A stretch of 64,000 nt of DNA, taken from Rothia amarae (lineage in GTDB: Bacteria > Actinomycetota > Actinomycetes > Actinomycetales > Micrococcaceae). Below are positions 55,215-63,567 of the stretch, piece by piece (the stretch's first letter is position 1; every line of letters begins with the position of its first letter). The notes beneath the pieces are model-generated. The model was not told the origin of the DNA. It made no database searches and saw nothing but the letters and a program-made list of their open reading frames with translations. Made by a program: the position numbers and the translations under genes. The stretch spans positions 1,426,001-1,490,000 of the forward strand of contig NZ_CP061538.1 of NCBI RefSeq assembly GCF_014705945.2, in the 5' to 3' direction.

Positions 55215-56165
55215 CTACGAATCAAGCTCACGACTGGTGGCAGAACCACCTTCGTCGTCCATTCGAGCCAAATAATCTTCGATAACAGCACCCAGCTCAT
55301 CACGATCCGGCAACTTACCTTCCTCACGTTCTGCCAGCGTGAGCATAGAAGATTCAACGTTCTTCATATTGAAGTCGTAACTCTCTTCCAAACGATTGAT
55401 CATTGCCCCCACCTCAGGGTTAGCCTCAACCTGCTCGTTAATCTGAGTCAGAGCGGCATCGGCAGCATCAATCAATTGATCGGTGGGCAACGAAAGTTTG
55501 ACCGCCATTGAAAGGTGCTCCATGGCCAGCAAAGCTGCTTGAGGCAGTTCTGCTTCTGCTAGATATTGGGGCACATTTACACCAAACCCTGCAGTACCAA
55601 TTCCAGCATCGGTCAATGCTACTTCCAACAAGCTCGAAGCCGAGCCACTCATTTCTGCAACCGGCTTCCATCCAGAAATACCCCGCAATAAATCTTTACG
55701 GGAACCATGCGCAGTAACCGGCAAAGCTCGGGTATGCGGCACGGGCATAGGAAAACCGCTGACAATCAGTGCTACTGAGACTTCTAGCTGTTCAGCAATT
55801 CCTACAACGCCCTGCACAAACCGTTGCCATTGGAGATCAGGCTCGGTACCTGTCAACAGTAAAAAAGGCTTCTCAAGTCTGTCCTCTACCGCGTAAAGCT
55901 TAAGCTGAGGCATCACAGGATCTTCAAAGTGATCCTGCACATATTTAATACGCGGACGACGGGCGCGATAGTCATGCAAGCGATCAGCATCGAATTCTAC
56001 GATAGAGGCATGCTGGAGTTCCTTGAGGAGAACATCTCCCAACAAACCTGCCGTCCCACCTGCGTCTTGAGGATGGTGAAGCGAAATCACCAGGGGCAAA
56101 TGATGAAGTCTCTCGTTATCTAATGCGCCAGATTGCACCAGGTACAGGCTTTCTGGATCTAGCAT
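55215..56165 (-). CDS. PAC2 family protein
   Basis: The 316-residue protein matches the PAC2 fold of proteasome assembly chaperones and archaeal relatives: LVISLHHPQDAGGTAGLLGD, IVEFDADRLHDYRARRP, a central ALIVSGFPMPVPHTRALPV and EHLSMAVKLSLPTDQLIDAA. A helical C-terminus follows. In actinobacteria it is conserved near sigA, even in species without a proteasome, and its role is unknown. No proteasome gene is in the window. The ATG follows GAGGGGC. Confidence 0.87.
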   Translation of the reverse strand: MLDPESLYLVQSGALDNERLHHLPLVISLHHPQDAGGTAGLLGDVLLKELQHASIVEFDADRLHDYRARRPRIKYVQDHFEDPVMPQLKLYAVEDRLEKPFLLLTGTEPDLQWQRFVQGVVGIAEQLEVSVALIVSGFPMPVPHTRALPVTAHGSRKDLLRGISGWKPVAEMSGSASSLLEVALTDAGIGTAGFGVNVPQYLAEAELPQAALLAMEHLSMAVKLSLPTDQLIDAADAALTQINEQVEANPEVGAMINRLEESYDFNMKNVESSMLTLAEREEGKLPDRDELGAVIEDYLARMDDEGGSATSRELDS

Positions 56166-56205
56166 TCTAGCCCCTCTTTCTTTACAACGATTCAGACTAC
56201 TTTAA

Positions 56206-56239
56206 TACATTGAATGTACTGCCACGTGAAAGTGTGGCA
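56206..56239. promoter_or_regulatory. Two adjacent palindromes between the PAC2 gene and pepA
   Basis: TACATTGAATGTA (56206-56218) is a perfect odd palindrome. Immediately after, TGCCAC and GTGGCA (56220-56239) form an inverted repeat around 8 nt. A TACTAT box at 56248 may be the pepA -10, so these would be placed to act as operators. Confidence 0.4.
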
Positions 56240-56350
56240 CATAACCTACTATGCTGAAACAGTAAGTCATATTGAGCCTTCATGGTTCTATAACTCTAGG
56301 CGGTGGAGTTCTATTCCGCCTCAATGTACACCAGATATATAAGGAGAGAG

Positions 56351-57868
56351 ATGACTGAATCAGCTGATCTCATGTTTTCCGTTGCCTCATCAGATTTAGA
56401 AGCGCTTGAAGCTCAGGTTCTTGTCCTCGGTGCCTACTCTACCGAGCAGGGTCCGCAGTTGGCAGAACATTCGCTAGATTCCAAGACTGCTGAAGGGCTC
56501 CAGGCCATCCTGAAAGATATGGGAGTGACCGGTTCTGCCGATCAGCTAACCCGTCTGCCCGGTTTCGAAGGAACTGCCACCGACGTCGTCGCAATTATCG
56601 GCCTAGGCGCTCCCACCGAGAACCCTCAAGATCAGCTCAATACGTTCCGACTGGCAGCAGGTTCGGCAGTACAACAACTCGCCGGTTTCGCAGAAATTGC
56701 CATTGATTTTCGTGCAGATTCAGTTGAAGCTGTTGCAGCTATCGCTGAAGGTGCAGCATTTGGTGCTTTCGTTGACACCCAGCTACGCACCAAGAATCTA
56801 GAAGAGGTCAAGGCACCGGTTGAAAGCGTCGTCATAATTAGCGATGTGGAAACCTCACAGGCTACTCCTGCCCTCACCCGTGCGCTCATCTTGGGACAGG
56901 CGGTGGATTCCACCCGTCGTCTCGTGAACACTCCTCCCAGCCACCTTTACCCTGATTCCTTTGCTCAGAAAGCTCAGGAGCGAGTCGCAGATCTAACCGA
57001 CGTTTCGGTCAAAATCTTTGATGAGAAAAAACTTGCTAAAGAGGGCTTTGGCGGCATTTTGGGCGTAGGACAGGGCTCCGTTCGCCCGCCCCGTCTGGTA
57101 GAAGTTAAGTACTCCCCCAAGAAGGCCAAAAAATCGGTTGCACTCGTGGGCAAAGGCATCACTTTTGATACCGGCGGTATCTCTCTGAAGCCTGCTAATT
57201 CCATGATTCCTATGAAGTCAGATATGGCAGGTGCAGCGACCGTTCTCAACGCTGTTGCAGCTGCTGCTGAACTGGAATTACCGGTAGAAGTTACCGCTTA
57301 CCTTTGCATCGCCGAGAATATGCCCAGCGGATCGGCGATTCGACCCGAGGACGTTTTGGTGATGCGCGGTGGCACCACAGTGGAAGTTTTGAATACCGAC
57401 GCCGAAGGTCGCCTGGTCATGGCAGATGGGCTAGCGTATGCCTCAGAATCCAACCCTGATTTTATTCTCGATGTCGCAACCCTGACCGGCGCACAGATGG
57501 TCGCACTCGGCACCCGCTACGCTGCAGTCATGGGTGAAGAGACCACCCGCAATAAAGTTGTGGAAGCATCCTTAGAAGCCGGTGAAGATTTCTGGGCAAT
57601 GCCCCTGCCTGAGCACATGCGCTCAGAGTTGAAGTCCCCCGTAGCTGATGTGAAGAATATGGGTGACTCCCGTATGGGTGGCATGTTAATTGCCGGTCTG
57701 TTCCTCGAAGAATTCGTCGGTGAGAAAAATGGGAAGAAAATTCCATGGGCTCACCTCGATATTGCAGGTCCTTCCTTCAACGAAGGTTCAGCCCACGGTT
57801 TTACACCAAAAGAGGCAACGGGTGCATCTCTTGCAACCGTGGTGAAGTTCCTCGAAAACCTGGTCTAA
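56351..57868 (+). CDS. pepA: Leucyl aminopeptidase (PepA/M17)
   Basis: This M17 metallo-aminopeptidase removes N-terminal residues from peptides. The 505-residue protein has an N-terminal macro-like domain and the catalytic domain with VGKGITFDTGGISLKP (metal and catalytic Lys), MKSDMAGAA and the signature NTDAEGRLVMADGLAYA. The ATG at 56351 follows AAGGAGAGAG; the preceding 16 codons of the open frame are not family sequence. PepA of E. coli also binds DNA, but nothing here shows that. Repeat elements lie upstream. Confidence 0.95.
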   Translation: MTESADLMFSVASSDLEALEAQVLVLGAYSTEQGPQLAEHSLDSKTAEGLQAILKDMGVTGSADQLTRLPGFEGTATDVVAIIGLGAPTENPQDQLNTFRLAAGSAVQQLAGFAEIAIDFRADSVEAVAAIAEGAAFGAFVDTQLRTKNLEEVKAPVESVVIISDVETSQATPALTRALILGQAVDSTRRLVNTPPSHLYPDSFAQKAQERVADLTDVSVKIFDEKKLAKEGFGGILGVGQGSVRPPRLVEVKYSPKKAKKSVALVGKGITFDTGGISLKPANSMIPMKSDMAGAATVLNAVAAAAELELPVEVTAYLCIAENMPSGSAIRPEDVLVMRGGTTVEVLNTDAEGRLVMADGLAYASESNPDFILDVATLTGAQMVALGTRYAAVMGEETTRNKVVEASLEAGEDFWAMPLPEHMRSELKSPVADVKNMGDSRMGGMLIAGLFLEEFVGEKNGKKIPWAHLDIAGPSFNEGSAHGFTPKEATGASLATVVKFLENLV

Positions 57869-57995
57869 TCTCCAGGTATTGACCAAAGCCCATAGAAAAC
57901 ACAGCTTTCTTATCATTTCTTCGAGATGCGGTACTGTACCGTTAGAAGAAAGTTCATTGTTTATCACATTCAACGGAAATAGACCGAATATTTTA

Positions 57996-58059
57996 GGTCA
58001 TATTCACCATCGACTAATAAACTAAGAACGACGATAAAAAGTAAGGGTCATATTGACCC
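57996..58059 (+). promoter_or_regulatory. Repeated GGTCATATT element upstream of lpdA
   Basis: GGTCATATTCACC (57996-58008) and the perfect palindrome GGGTCATATTGACCC (58045-58059) share GGTCATATT exactly 50 bases apart, about five helical turns. The second ends 24 bases before the lpdA GTG. A related AAGTCATATTGAGCC lies upstream of pepA (56263-56277). This looks like a dimeric regulator's site; which regulator is unknown. Confidence 0.45.
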
Positions 58060-58083
58060 AGACCTACGCAAGGGAGCGTTACA

Positions 58084-59457
58084 GTGCCCGAAACAGCAAA
58101 AGAATTCGACATCCTCATCCTCGGTGGCGGTAGCGCAGGCTACTCAGCTGCTCTGCGAGCAGTGCAGCTTGGCTTCACTGTTGGCCTCGTCGAAAAGGGC
58201 AACCTGGGTGGTACCTGCCTCCATACCGGTTGCATCCCCACCAAGGCATATCTGCACGCTGCAGAAGTTGCTGAAGAATCACAGGAATCTGAGAAGTTTG
58301 GCATCAACGTCAAATTCGAGTCCATTGATATGGCTAAGGTTCGCGATTACAAAGACGGCATCGTTGCCGGCAAGTTCAAGGGTCTGACCGGTCTTCTGAA
58401 AATGAAGAAGGTCACCGTCATTGAAGGTGAAGGTAAACTCACCGGCAAAGACACCATCACCGTTGATGGCACCGAATACAAGGGTAAGCACATCATCCTT
58501 GCTACCGGTTCCGTTTCTAAGACCTTTGGTCTTGAAATCAAGGATCGCGTACTCACCTCCACCGAAGCTCTGCAGATGGATTACCTCCCCAAGAGCGCTA
58601 TCGTTCTTGGCGGCGGCGTCATCGGTTCTGAGTTCGCTTCCATGTGGAACTCCATGGGTGTAGAGGTCACCATCATCGAAGGTCTGCCCCACCTGGTACC
58701 TAACGAAGATCCCTCCATTATCAAGGTGGTTGAGCGCGAATTCAAGAAGCGCAAGATTAAGTTCAGCACCGGCAAGCTCTTCAAGACTGTTGAGCAGAAC
58801 GATTCAGGTGTGAAGGTAACCCTCGAAGACGGTAAAGAGTTCGAAGCCGAGATTTGCCTCGTTGCTGTCGGTCGCGGTCCCAACACCGAAGGCTTCGGTT
58901 ATGAAGATCAGGGCATCACCCTGGATCGCGGTTTCGTTATCCCCAACGAGCGTCTGCACACCGGCGTAGGTAACATCTACGCAATCGGTGACATCGTGCC
59001 CGGTGTTCAGCTTGCTCACCGCGGCTACCAGCAGGGTCGCTTCGTCGTTGAAGAAATTGCAGGTTTGAAGCCTCAGGTTGTTGAAGACATCAACATTCCC
59101 AAGGTCACTTTCTGCAACCCCGAAATTGCCTCAGTCGGTTACTCCCAGCCCAAGGCTGAAGAGAAATTCGGTAAGGATAACGTTGAGGTCGCTGAATACA
59201 ACCTCGCGGGCAACGGCAAATCCTCCATCTTGGGCACCGGCGGTCTGGTCAAGGTTGTTCGTGAAAAGGACGGCCCCATCGTTGGCGTTCACGCTGTAGG
59301 TAAGCGTATGGGCGAGCAGATTGGTGAGGCTCAGATGTGGGTTGTTTGGGAAGCATTCCCCGAAGACGTTGCAACTTTCATCCACGCACACCCCACCCAG
59401 AACGAGTCACTGGGTGAAGCCGCTATGGCACTTGCCGGCGCTCCCCTGCACGGCTAA
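58084..59457 (+). CDS. lpdA: Dihydrolipoyl dehydrogenase (E3)
   Basis: E3 reoxidises the lipoyl groups of 2-oxoacid dehydrogenases, passing electrons to NAD+. The 457-residue flavoprotein has FAD motif GGGSAGYSAALRA, the redox disulfide in GGTCLHTGCIPTK, the NAD motif LGGGVIGSEFASMW and the C-terminal HAHPTQNESLGEA with the active His and Glu. The GTG at 58084 follows AAGGGAGC. The E2 gene lies 84 bases downstream behind a hairpin, so both probably share a transcript. Confidence 0.96.
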   Translation: MPETAKEFDILILGGGSAGYSAALRAVQLGFTVGLVEKGNLGGTCLHTGCIPTKAYLHAAEVAEESQESEKFGINVKFESIDMAKVRDYKDGIVAGKFKGLTGLLKMKKVTVIEGEGKLTGKDTITVDGTEYKGKHIILATGSVSKTFGLEIKDRVLTSTEALQMDYLPKSAIVLGGGVIGSEFASMWNSMGVEVTIIEGLPHLVPNEDPSIIKVVEREFKKRKIKFSTGKLFKTVEQNDSGVKVTLEDGKEFEAEICLVAVGRGPNTEGFGYEDQGITLDRGFVIPNERLHTGVGNIYAIGDIVPGVQLAHRGYQQGRFVVEEIAGLKPQVVEDINIPKVTFCNPEIASVGYSQPKAEEKFGKDNVEVAEYNLAGNGKSSILGTGGLVKVVREKDGPIVGVHAVGKRMGEQIGEAQMWVVWEAFPEDVATFIHAHPTQNESLGEAAMALAGAPLHG

Positions 59458-59467
59458 TAAAGACTGA

Positions 59468-59497
59468 GAAGGTGGCGGTTGCGAAACCGCCGCCTTC
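59468..59497 (+). terminator. Hairpin between lpdA and the E2 gene
   Basis: GAAGGTGGCGGTT pairs with AACCGCCGCCTTC with one G-U pair and a 4-nt loop. There is no T-run after it, so it may protect the lpdA message or lower, not stop, read-through. Confidence 0.45.
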
Positions 59498-59541
59498 GCA
59501 CTGTACGACTAAGCATCTACACGAAAGAGACGAGAAAGAGC

Positions 59542-61293
59542 ATGTCCCACACAGTAGAACTGCCCGCACTGGGCGAATCCGTTACCGAGGGTACCGTTAC
59601 CCGCTGGCTCGTAGAAGTTGGCGACACCGTATCCGTTGACGATCCCCTTCTCGAAGTTTCCACCGACAAGGTAGACACCGAGGTCCCTTCACCCGTTGCA
59701 GGTACCGTTGAGAAGATTCTGGTTGAAGAAGACGAAGACGTAGAGGTTGGTGGCGCGCTCGTCATCATCGGCGACGGCTCCGGTTCATCCGACGACTCCT
59801 CAGCTCAGAAGGCTGAAGACGAAGCTCCCCTTGAAGAGGAAGCTGAAGAGCAGGCAGAAGAGACCGCTGCAGAGGAAACCCCTGCAACCGAGTCCAAGTC
59901 TACTTCCGGTTCCTCCGAGGGTCAGGAAGTAACTCTTCCCGCACTGGGCGAGTCCGTGACCGAAGGTACCGTTACCCGCTGGTTGAAGGAAGTTGGCGAG
60001 ACCGTAGAGGTTGACGAGCCCCTTCTCGAAGTTTCCACTGACAAGGTAGACACCGAGGTTCCTTCACCCGTTGCAGGTACCCTTCTGGAAATCCGCGTTG
60101 AAGAAGACGAAGAAGCTGAGGTTGGCCAGGTTCTGGCTATCGTTGGCGATGCATCCGCTGCTTCTTCAAAGTCTGAAGCTCCTGCTGAAGAGAAGAAGGA
60201 AGATCAGAAGCCCGCTCCTGCTGAAGAAAAAGAAGAAGCTGAAGCTCCTGCGAAGGACGAAACAGAAGCTGCTCAGGCTGAGCAGGCTGACGTTAAGTCC
60301 AGCGATTCTTCAGAGTCCTCTGAATCCGGCGACGTCTATGTAACTCCTTTGGTTCGCAAGCTGGCGAAGCAGGAAAACATTGACCTTTCCACCATCAAGG
60401 GCACCGGCGTTGGCGGTCGTATCCGCAAGCAGGACGTTCAGGCAGCAGCAGAGGCTAAGAAGGCATCTTCCGAGTCATCCGCAGCAGCAGATACATCTGC
60501 TCCTTCGCTGGCTCCCGCTACCCCCGCAGCTCCTCAGAAGCAGGCAGCTCCCAAGGCTGCGGCGTCATCCAAGCGCGGTACCACTGAAAAGGCTCCCCGC
60601 ATCCGCCAGACCATCGCTAAGCGTATGGTTGAATCCCTGCAGACTTCAGCTCAGCTGACCACTGTTCAGGAAATTGATTTGACCCGTCTGGTTGCTTTGC
60701 GCAACAAGGCTAAGGATGGCTTTGCAGCTCGCGAGGGTGCTAAGCTCACCTTCCTGCCCTTCTTCACCAAGGTAGTGACCGAGGCTCTGCAGCAGTTCCC
60801 GCAGTTCAACGCTTCGATGTCTGAAGACCTCAAGGAAATCACTTACCACGGTTCTGAAAACATTGGTCTTGCAGTAGATACCCCCAAGGGTCTGCTCGTT
60901 CCTGTAGTTCAGGACGCCGGCGATTTGAACATCTCCGGTTTGGCTAAAAAGATTGGCGACGTCGCAGGTCGTGCGCGCGATGGCAAGATTGGTCCTGAGG
61001 AACTCTCCGGTTCAACCTTCACTATCTCTAGCACCGGTCAGACCGGCGGTGTATTCTTCACCCCGATCATCAACCAGCCCAACGTAGCTATCTTGGGCAT
61101 TGGTTCGACCAACAAGCGCCCTGCTGTAATCCAGGATGCTGATGGCAACGATGTAATCGCTATCCGTAGCCTCGCTTACTTCTCCTTGACTTACGATCAC
61201 CGTGTAGTCGATGGTGCAGACGCTGGCCGTTTCTTGAACTTCCTCAAGCAGCGCCTTGAAGAAGCAGCATTTGAAGCTGAGCTAGGTCTCTAA
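59542..61293 (+). CDS. sucB: 2-oxoacid dehydrogenase E2 (dihydrolipoamide acyltransferase), two lipoyl domains
   Basis: E2 transfers succinyl or acetyl groups from lipoate to CoA. The 583-residue protein has two nearly identical lipoyl domains (about residues 3-77 and 128-202), each with the lipoylated Lys in EVSTDKVDTE. Acidic Ala/Glu/Pro linkers follow, then an E3-binding domain (YVTPLVRKLAKQENIDLSTI) and the catalytic domain ending DHRVVDGADAG. The ATG follows GAGAAAGAG. It may serve pyruvate as well as 2-oxoglutarate dehydrogenase, as in other actinobacteria; no E1 is in the window. LipB nearby supplies octanoate for the lipoyl groups. Confidence 0.93.
   Translation: MSHTVELPALGESVTEGTVTRWLVEVGDTVSVDDPLLEVSTDKVDTEVPSPVAGTVEKILVEEDEDVEVGGALVIIGDGSGSSDDSSAQKAEDEAPLEEEAEEQAEETAAEETPATESKSTSGSSEGQEVTLPALGESVTEGTVTRWLKEVGETVEVDEPLLEVSTDKVDTEVPSPVAGTLLEIRVEEDEEAEVGQVLAIVGDASAASSKSEAPAEEKKEDQKPAPAEEKEEAEAPAKDETEAAQAEQADVKSSDSSESSESGDVYVTPLVRKLAKQENIDLSTIKGTGVGGRIRKQDVQAAAEAKKASSESSAAADTSAPSLAPATPAAPQKQAAPKAAASSKRGTTEKAPRIRQTIAKRMVESLQTSAQLTTVQEIDLTRLVALRNKAKDGFAAREGAKLTFLPFFTKVVTEALQQFPQFNASMSEDLKEITYHGSENIGLAVDTPKGLLVPVVQDAGDLNISGLAKKIGDVAGRARDGKIGPEELSGSTFTISSTGQTGGVFFTPIINQPNVAILGIGSTNKRPAVIQDADGNDVIAIRSLAYFSLTYDHRVVDGADAGRFLNFLKQRLEEAAFEAELGL
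59563..60081 (+). repeat. Direct repeat encoding duplicated lipoyl domains
   Basis: The segments 59563-59706 and 59938-60081 are highly similar at the DNA level with an exact offset of 375 bases (125 codons). They share runs such as GGTACCGTTACCCGCTGG and CCCCTTCTCGAAGTTTCCAC. High identity at silent positions suggests recent duplication or gene conversion between the two lipoyl domains. Confidence 0.85.
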
Positions 61294-61321
61294 ACCGTAG
61301 AGATCCTCAAGGGTTGATAAG

Positions 61322-61356
61322 AAGGGAGTCGCAGTTTTTGCTGCGGCTCCCTTTTT
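61322..61356 (+). terminator. Terminator after the E2 gene
   Basis: GGGAGTCGCAG pairs with CTGCGGCTCCC (one G-U pair) and is followed by TTTTT, about 30 bases past the E2 stop. Confidence 0.9.
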
Positions 61357-61428
61357 GGTGCTCTGTTCCACTACATATTTAGTCACAGACTGTCGATAAA
61401 GGTGGGTTATCTTAAGTAGACTAAGGTC

Positions 61429-61812
61429 ATGGCTATCGCAACAAGTATTCTCGTTTTCTTGCACGTTTTAGGTGCAACTATGGTGGTTGGTATCTGGATT
61501 GCTAACTTCAAAAAAGGCATTGTAGTGCCCGGGCAGTTCCATGCGGCTCTGCTACAGATTGTGACTGGTTTTGCCCTGTATTTCATTATGATGAGCAATC
61601 TGGGTTCAGAATCGAACACCATGTTCCACATGTACGTTGGCATCAAGATGCTTCTGGGCATTATCGTGGCTATCGCTGCTTTCTTCGGACAGAAGAAATA
61701 TAAGCAGGCGCGCGCAACTGGCAATCTGGAAGCCGCTCGCAATATTCCTTTGGCTCACACCGTAGGCGGCTTGGGTCTGATTAATATCGCCATCGCAACG
61801 ATTCTTCTCTAA
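61429..61812 (+). CDS. Four-helix membrane protein, function unknown
   Basis: The 127-residue protein has four membrane helices (about residues 5-25, 37-56, 66-86 and 107-126). A short charged loop (GQKKYKQARATGN) lies between the last two. The start MAIATSILVFLHVLGATMVV has a His in the first helix, and HMYVGIKM another in the third, a pattern seen in some small heme or copper membrane proteins, though this is speculative. No ribosome-binding site is obvious. It lies downstream of the E2 terminator, so it is probably transcribed alone. Confidence 0.75.
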   Translation: MAIATSILVFLHVLGATMVVGIWIANFKKGIVVPGQFHAALLQIVTGFALYFIMMSNLGSESNTMFHMYVGIKMLLGIIVAIAAFFGQKKYKQARATGNLEAARNIPLAHTVGGLGLINIAIATILL

Positions 61813-61831
61813 TTCGTTCACCGTTGATTTA

Positions 61832-61863
61832 AAAGTGCCTCCGCTGTTGAGCGGAGGCACTTT
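61832..61863. terminator. Bidirectional terminator between the four-helix protein and the pseudokinase
   Basis: AAAGTGCCTCCGCT pairs perfectly with AGCGGAGGCACTTT around a 4-nt loop, in a convergent gap of 55 bases. Confidence 0.88.
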
Positions 61864-61867
61864 GAGT

Positions 61868-63418
61868 TTAAGAGGAAGTCTTTGAGGGTGAACGAGGTTC
61901 CGCAGAAATAAGACGCCACCCTTCATCGCTCTGCCGCACCGTGAAAGTCACCTCTTGTTGGACCGTATTACCTTTAAGGGTGAGCCCCATGCTCTGGGCG
62001 TTCTCAGGGGTGAAGTTATCTGGTTTATCTGCGGAAAGAGTTACTCTCATACTCAGCTCCCCGCCGTCCGTCTGCATATCTTCGATAGAAACGATGTTCA
62101 AGGGCATAGATTTCAACGTTCTATGCGTATCCCGGGAGAGTAACTGAGCGTCCTGCTTTTCCAGGTTTGAGCCAGATAGAGCATAGGAGGAAATGAGAGT
62201 ACGCTGTCCTTGGGCGAGTACAGAATTTCGTTGCTCCACCAGATGAGTCATGATTTCCTCAGGGTTTTGTTCAGCCATGGGTGATGCTTCCAGCGATGTA
62301 GTTGCCATAGAAGTCTGGGGGGAAGTTTCCTGGCTCTCAGCAGTAACCGGTGCTGTAGGAGAGTTGAGGTGTTCGAAAAGTGCATAAGAGCCTGCACCGA
62401 TGATAGCCAAAATCAGACATGCGCTGCCGGCACGTCTCAGTTTCTGCTGTATTCCCTGCGCTGGTTGAGAGACCTTACTCCCCAGTACTTTCTGCGATGT
62501 TGCCTTTTTCTTGGAGGGTTGGCGACGCGCGGGTAGCTCCCCTCTGACCGAGGGATGGGCGCTAGCAAAAAGGTCAACGGGCTGCGCAGAGAAATGATGC
62601 TGAATGATGGCGTTGATTTCTTGAAGGCTTGGCTGCGGCTTATCTTGGTCAATGGCGTGTTCAAGAGTGACGCCGAGCTCTGGTTTGGTGGCGGGAAGCA
62701 AGAGTTTAAGCGGCGGACGGTGGAGAACGTCCCCGGGTGCCTCACCTGTCAAACATTCCCACAGGATAGATGCAACAGCTGCGATATCTTTTCGATAGTA
62801 TTCTTCGGCAACCGTAGAGTTCTTGCCCCGCAAATCTACATCGGGCGCCAAGACCTTGAGTGTACCGTTAGAGGTGAAAAATATGCGGTGAGCGGTGAAC
62901 TCTGTAAAAGCCATTTGTTGCTGATGAAACCACGTCATGGCAGATACAAGCCCCGCAGCTATGGTTGCTACTTCTTCACCGGGAAGTTTACCGCGCTGGG
63001 AGATAGCTTGGGCAAGGGTTCCGCCGTCAACCTGCTCGTACCAGATTTGGTCCCTGGCTCCGGAGCTGGCAAGAGCAAATACCGTGGCAACGTGCTGGTG
63101 CTGGGTGAGTGCGCAGAGGCGATCCGCAGGGCGCAGAAGTGCTTCGGAAGCTGGTCCGTGGGGAATTTCTTCCATACAGTAAGTCCCAGCAGGGATACCT
63201 AAGATGTCCTGTTCTGAAGTAGGTTGATACCTAGCTGACCAGATGGATCGTTCAGTATCGGAGTACATCGAAAATCTCAGGTCAATGAGCTGGTTCGACG
63301 GCGCAGATACGGCTTGATTCTCTGGTGCGGTTTCTTCGTTCTTCATAGGGATACTAATACCGCACCGCGCCAATCCGCGCCCAGAGTTATCCACAGCTTC
63401 AGTATCGGTACTTGTCAC
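61868..63418 (-). CDS. Membrane-anchored protein-kinase-like protein (probable pseudokinase)
   Basis: The 516-residue protein has a kinase-like N-terminal domain (about residues 45-285), a basic linker, a membrane helix near 340-358 (AGSACLILAIIGAGSYALF) and an outer domain with a beta-rich end. In the kinase part, the catalytic-loop region reads FTEFTAHRIFFTSNGTLKVL, where HRDxKxxN residues are replaced, and the DFG site reads APD. Phosphotransfer is therefore unlikely; it may bind a partner. The GTG at 63418 follows AAAGGGAA; an ATG at 63346 is possible. Neighbour lipB is divergent. Confidence 0.72.
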   Translation of the reverse strand: MTSTDTEAVDNSGRGLARCGISIPMKNEETAPENQAVSAPSNQLIDLRFSMYSDTERSIWSARYQPTSEQDILGIPAGTYCMEEIPHGPASEALLRPADRLCALTQHQHVATVFALASSGARDQIWYEQVDGGTLAQAISQRGKLPGEEVATIAAGLVSAMTWFHQQQMAFTEFTAHRIFFTSNGTLKVLAPDVDLRGKNSTVAEEYYRKDIAAVASILWECLTGEAPGDVLHRPPLKLLLPATKPELGVTLEHAIDQDKPQPSLQEINAIIQHHFSAQPVDLFASAHPSVRGELPARRQPSKKKATSQKVLGSKVSQPAQGIQQKLRRAGSACLILAIIGAGSYALFEHLNSPTAPVTAESQETSPQTSMATTSLEASPMAEQNPEEIMTHLVEQRNSVLAQGQRTLISSYALSGSNLEKQDAQLLSRDTHRTLKSMPLNIVSIEDMQTDGGELSMRVTLSADKPDNFTPENAQSMGLTLKGNTVQQEVTFTVRQSDEGWRLISAEPRSPSKTSS

Positions 63419-63567
63419 CTTCCCTTTGAAGTTGAGAGCGAAACCGTCTTAAAGCGTCACATTGGTTTGTAACGCAGATTCCTTCTGTGGGGTGCGGATT
63501 ATTTGCTCGTTCAATCTCACAGTCCCCGCGGTTTCTCTCCTTTCCTCAATGGCGTTAGGGTAGATAC

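Noticed and set aside
62555-63202. 215-codon plus-strand open frame
   Set aside because: It lies wholly antisense to the kinase-like gene, has no ribosome-binding site and no family-like sequence.
63387-63395. TTATCCACA, an exact DnaA box
   Set aside because: It is single and inside the kinase-like coding region; no cluster or AT-rich unwinding element marks an origin.
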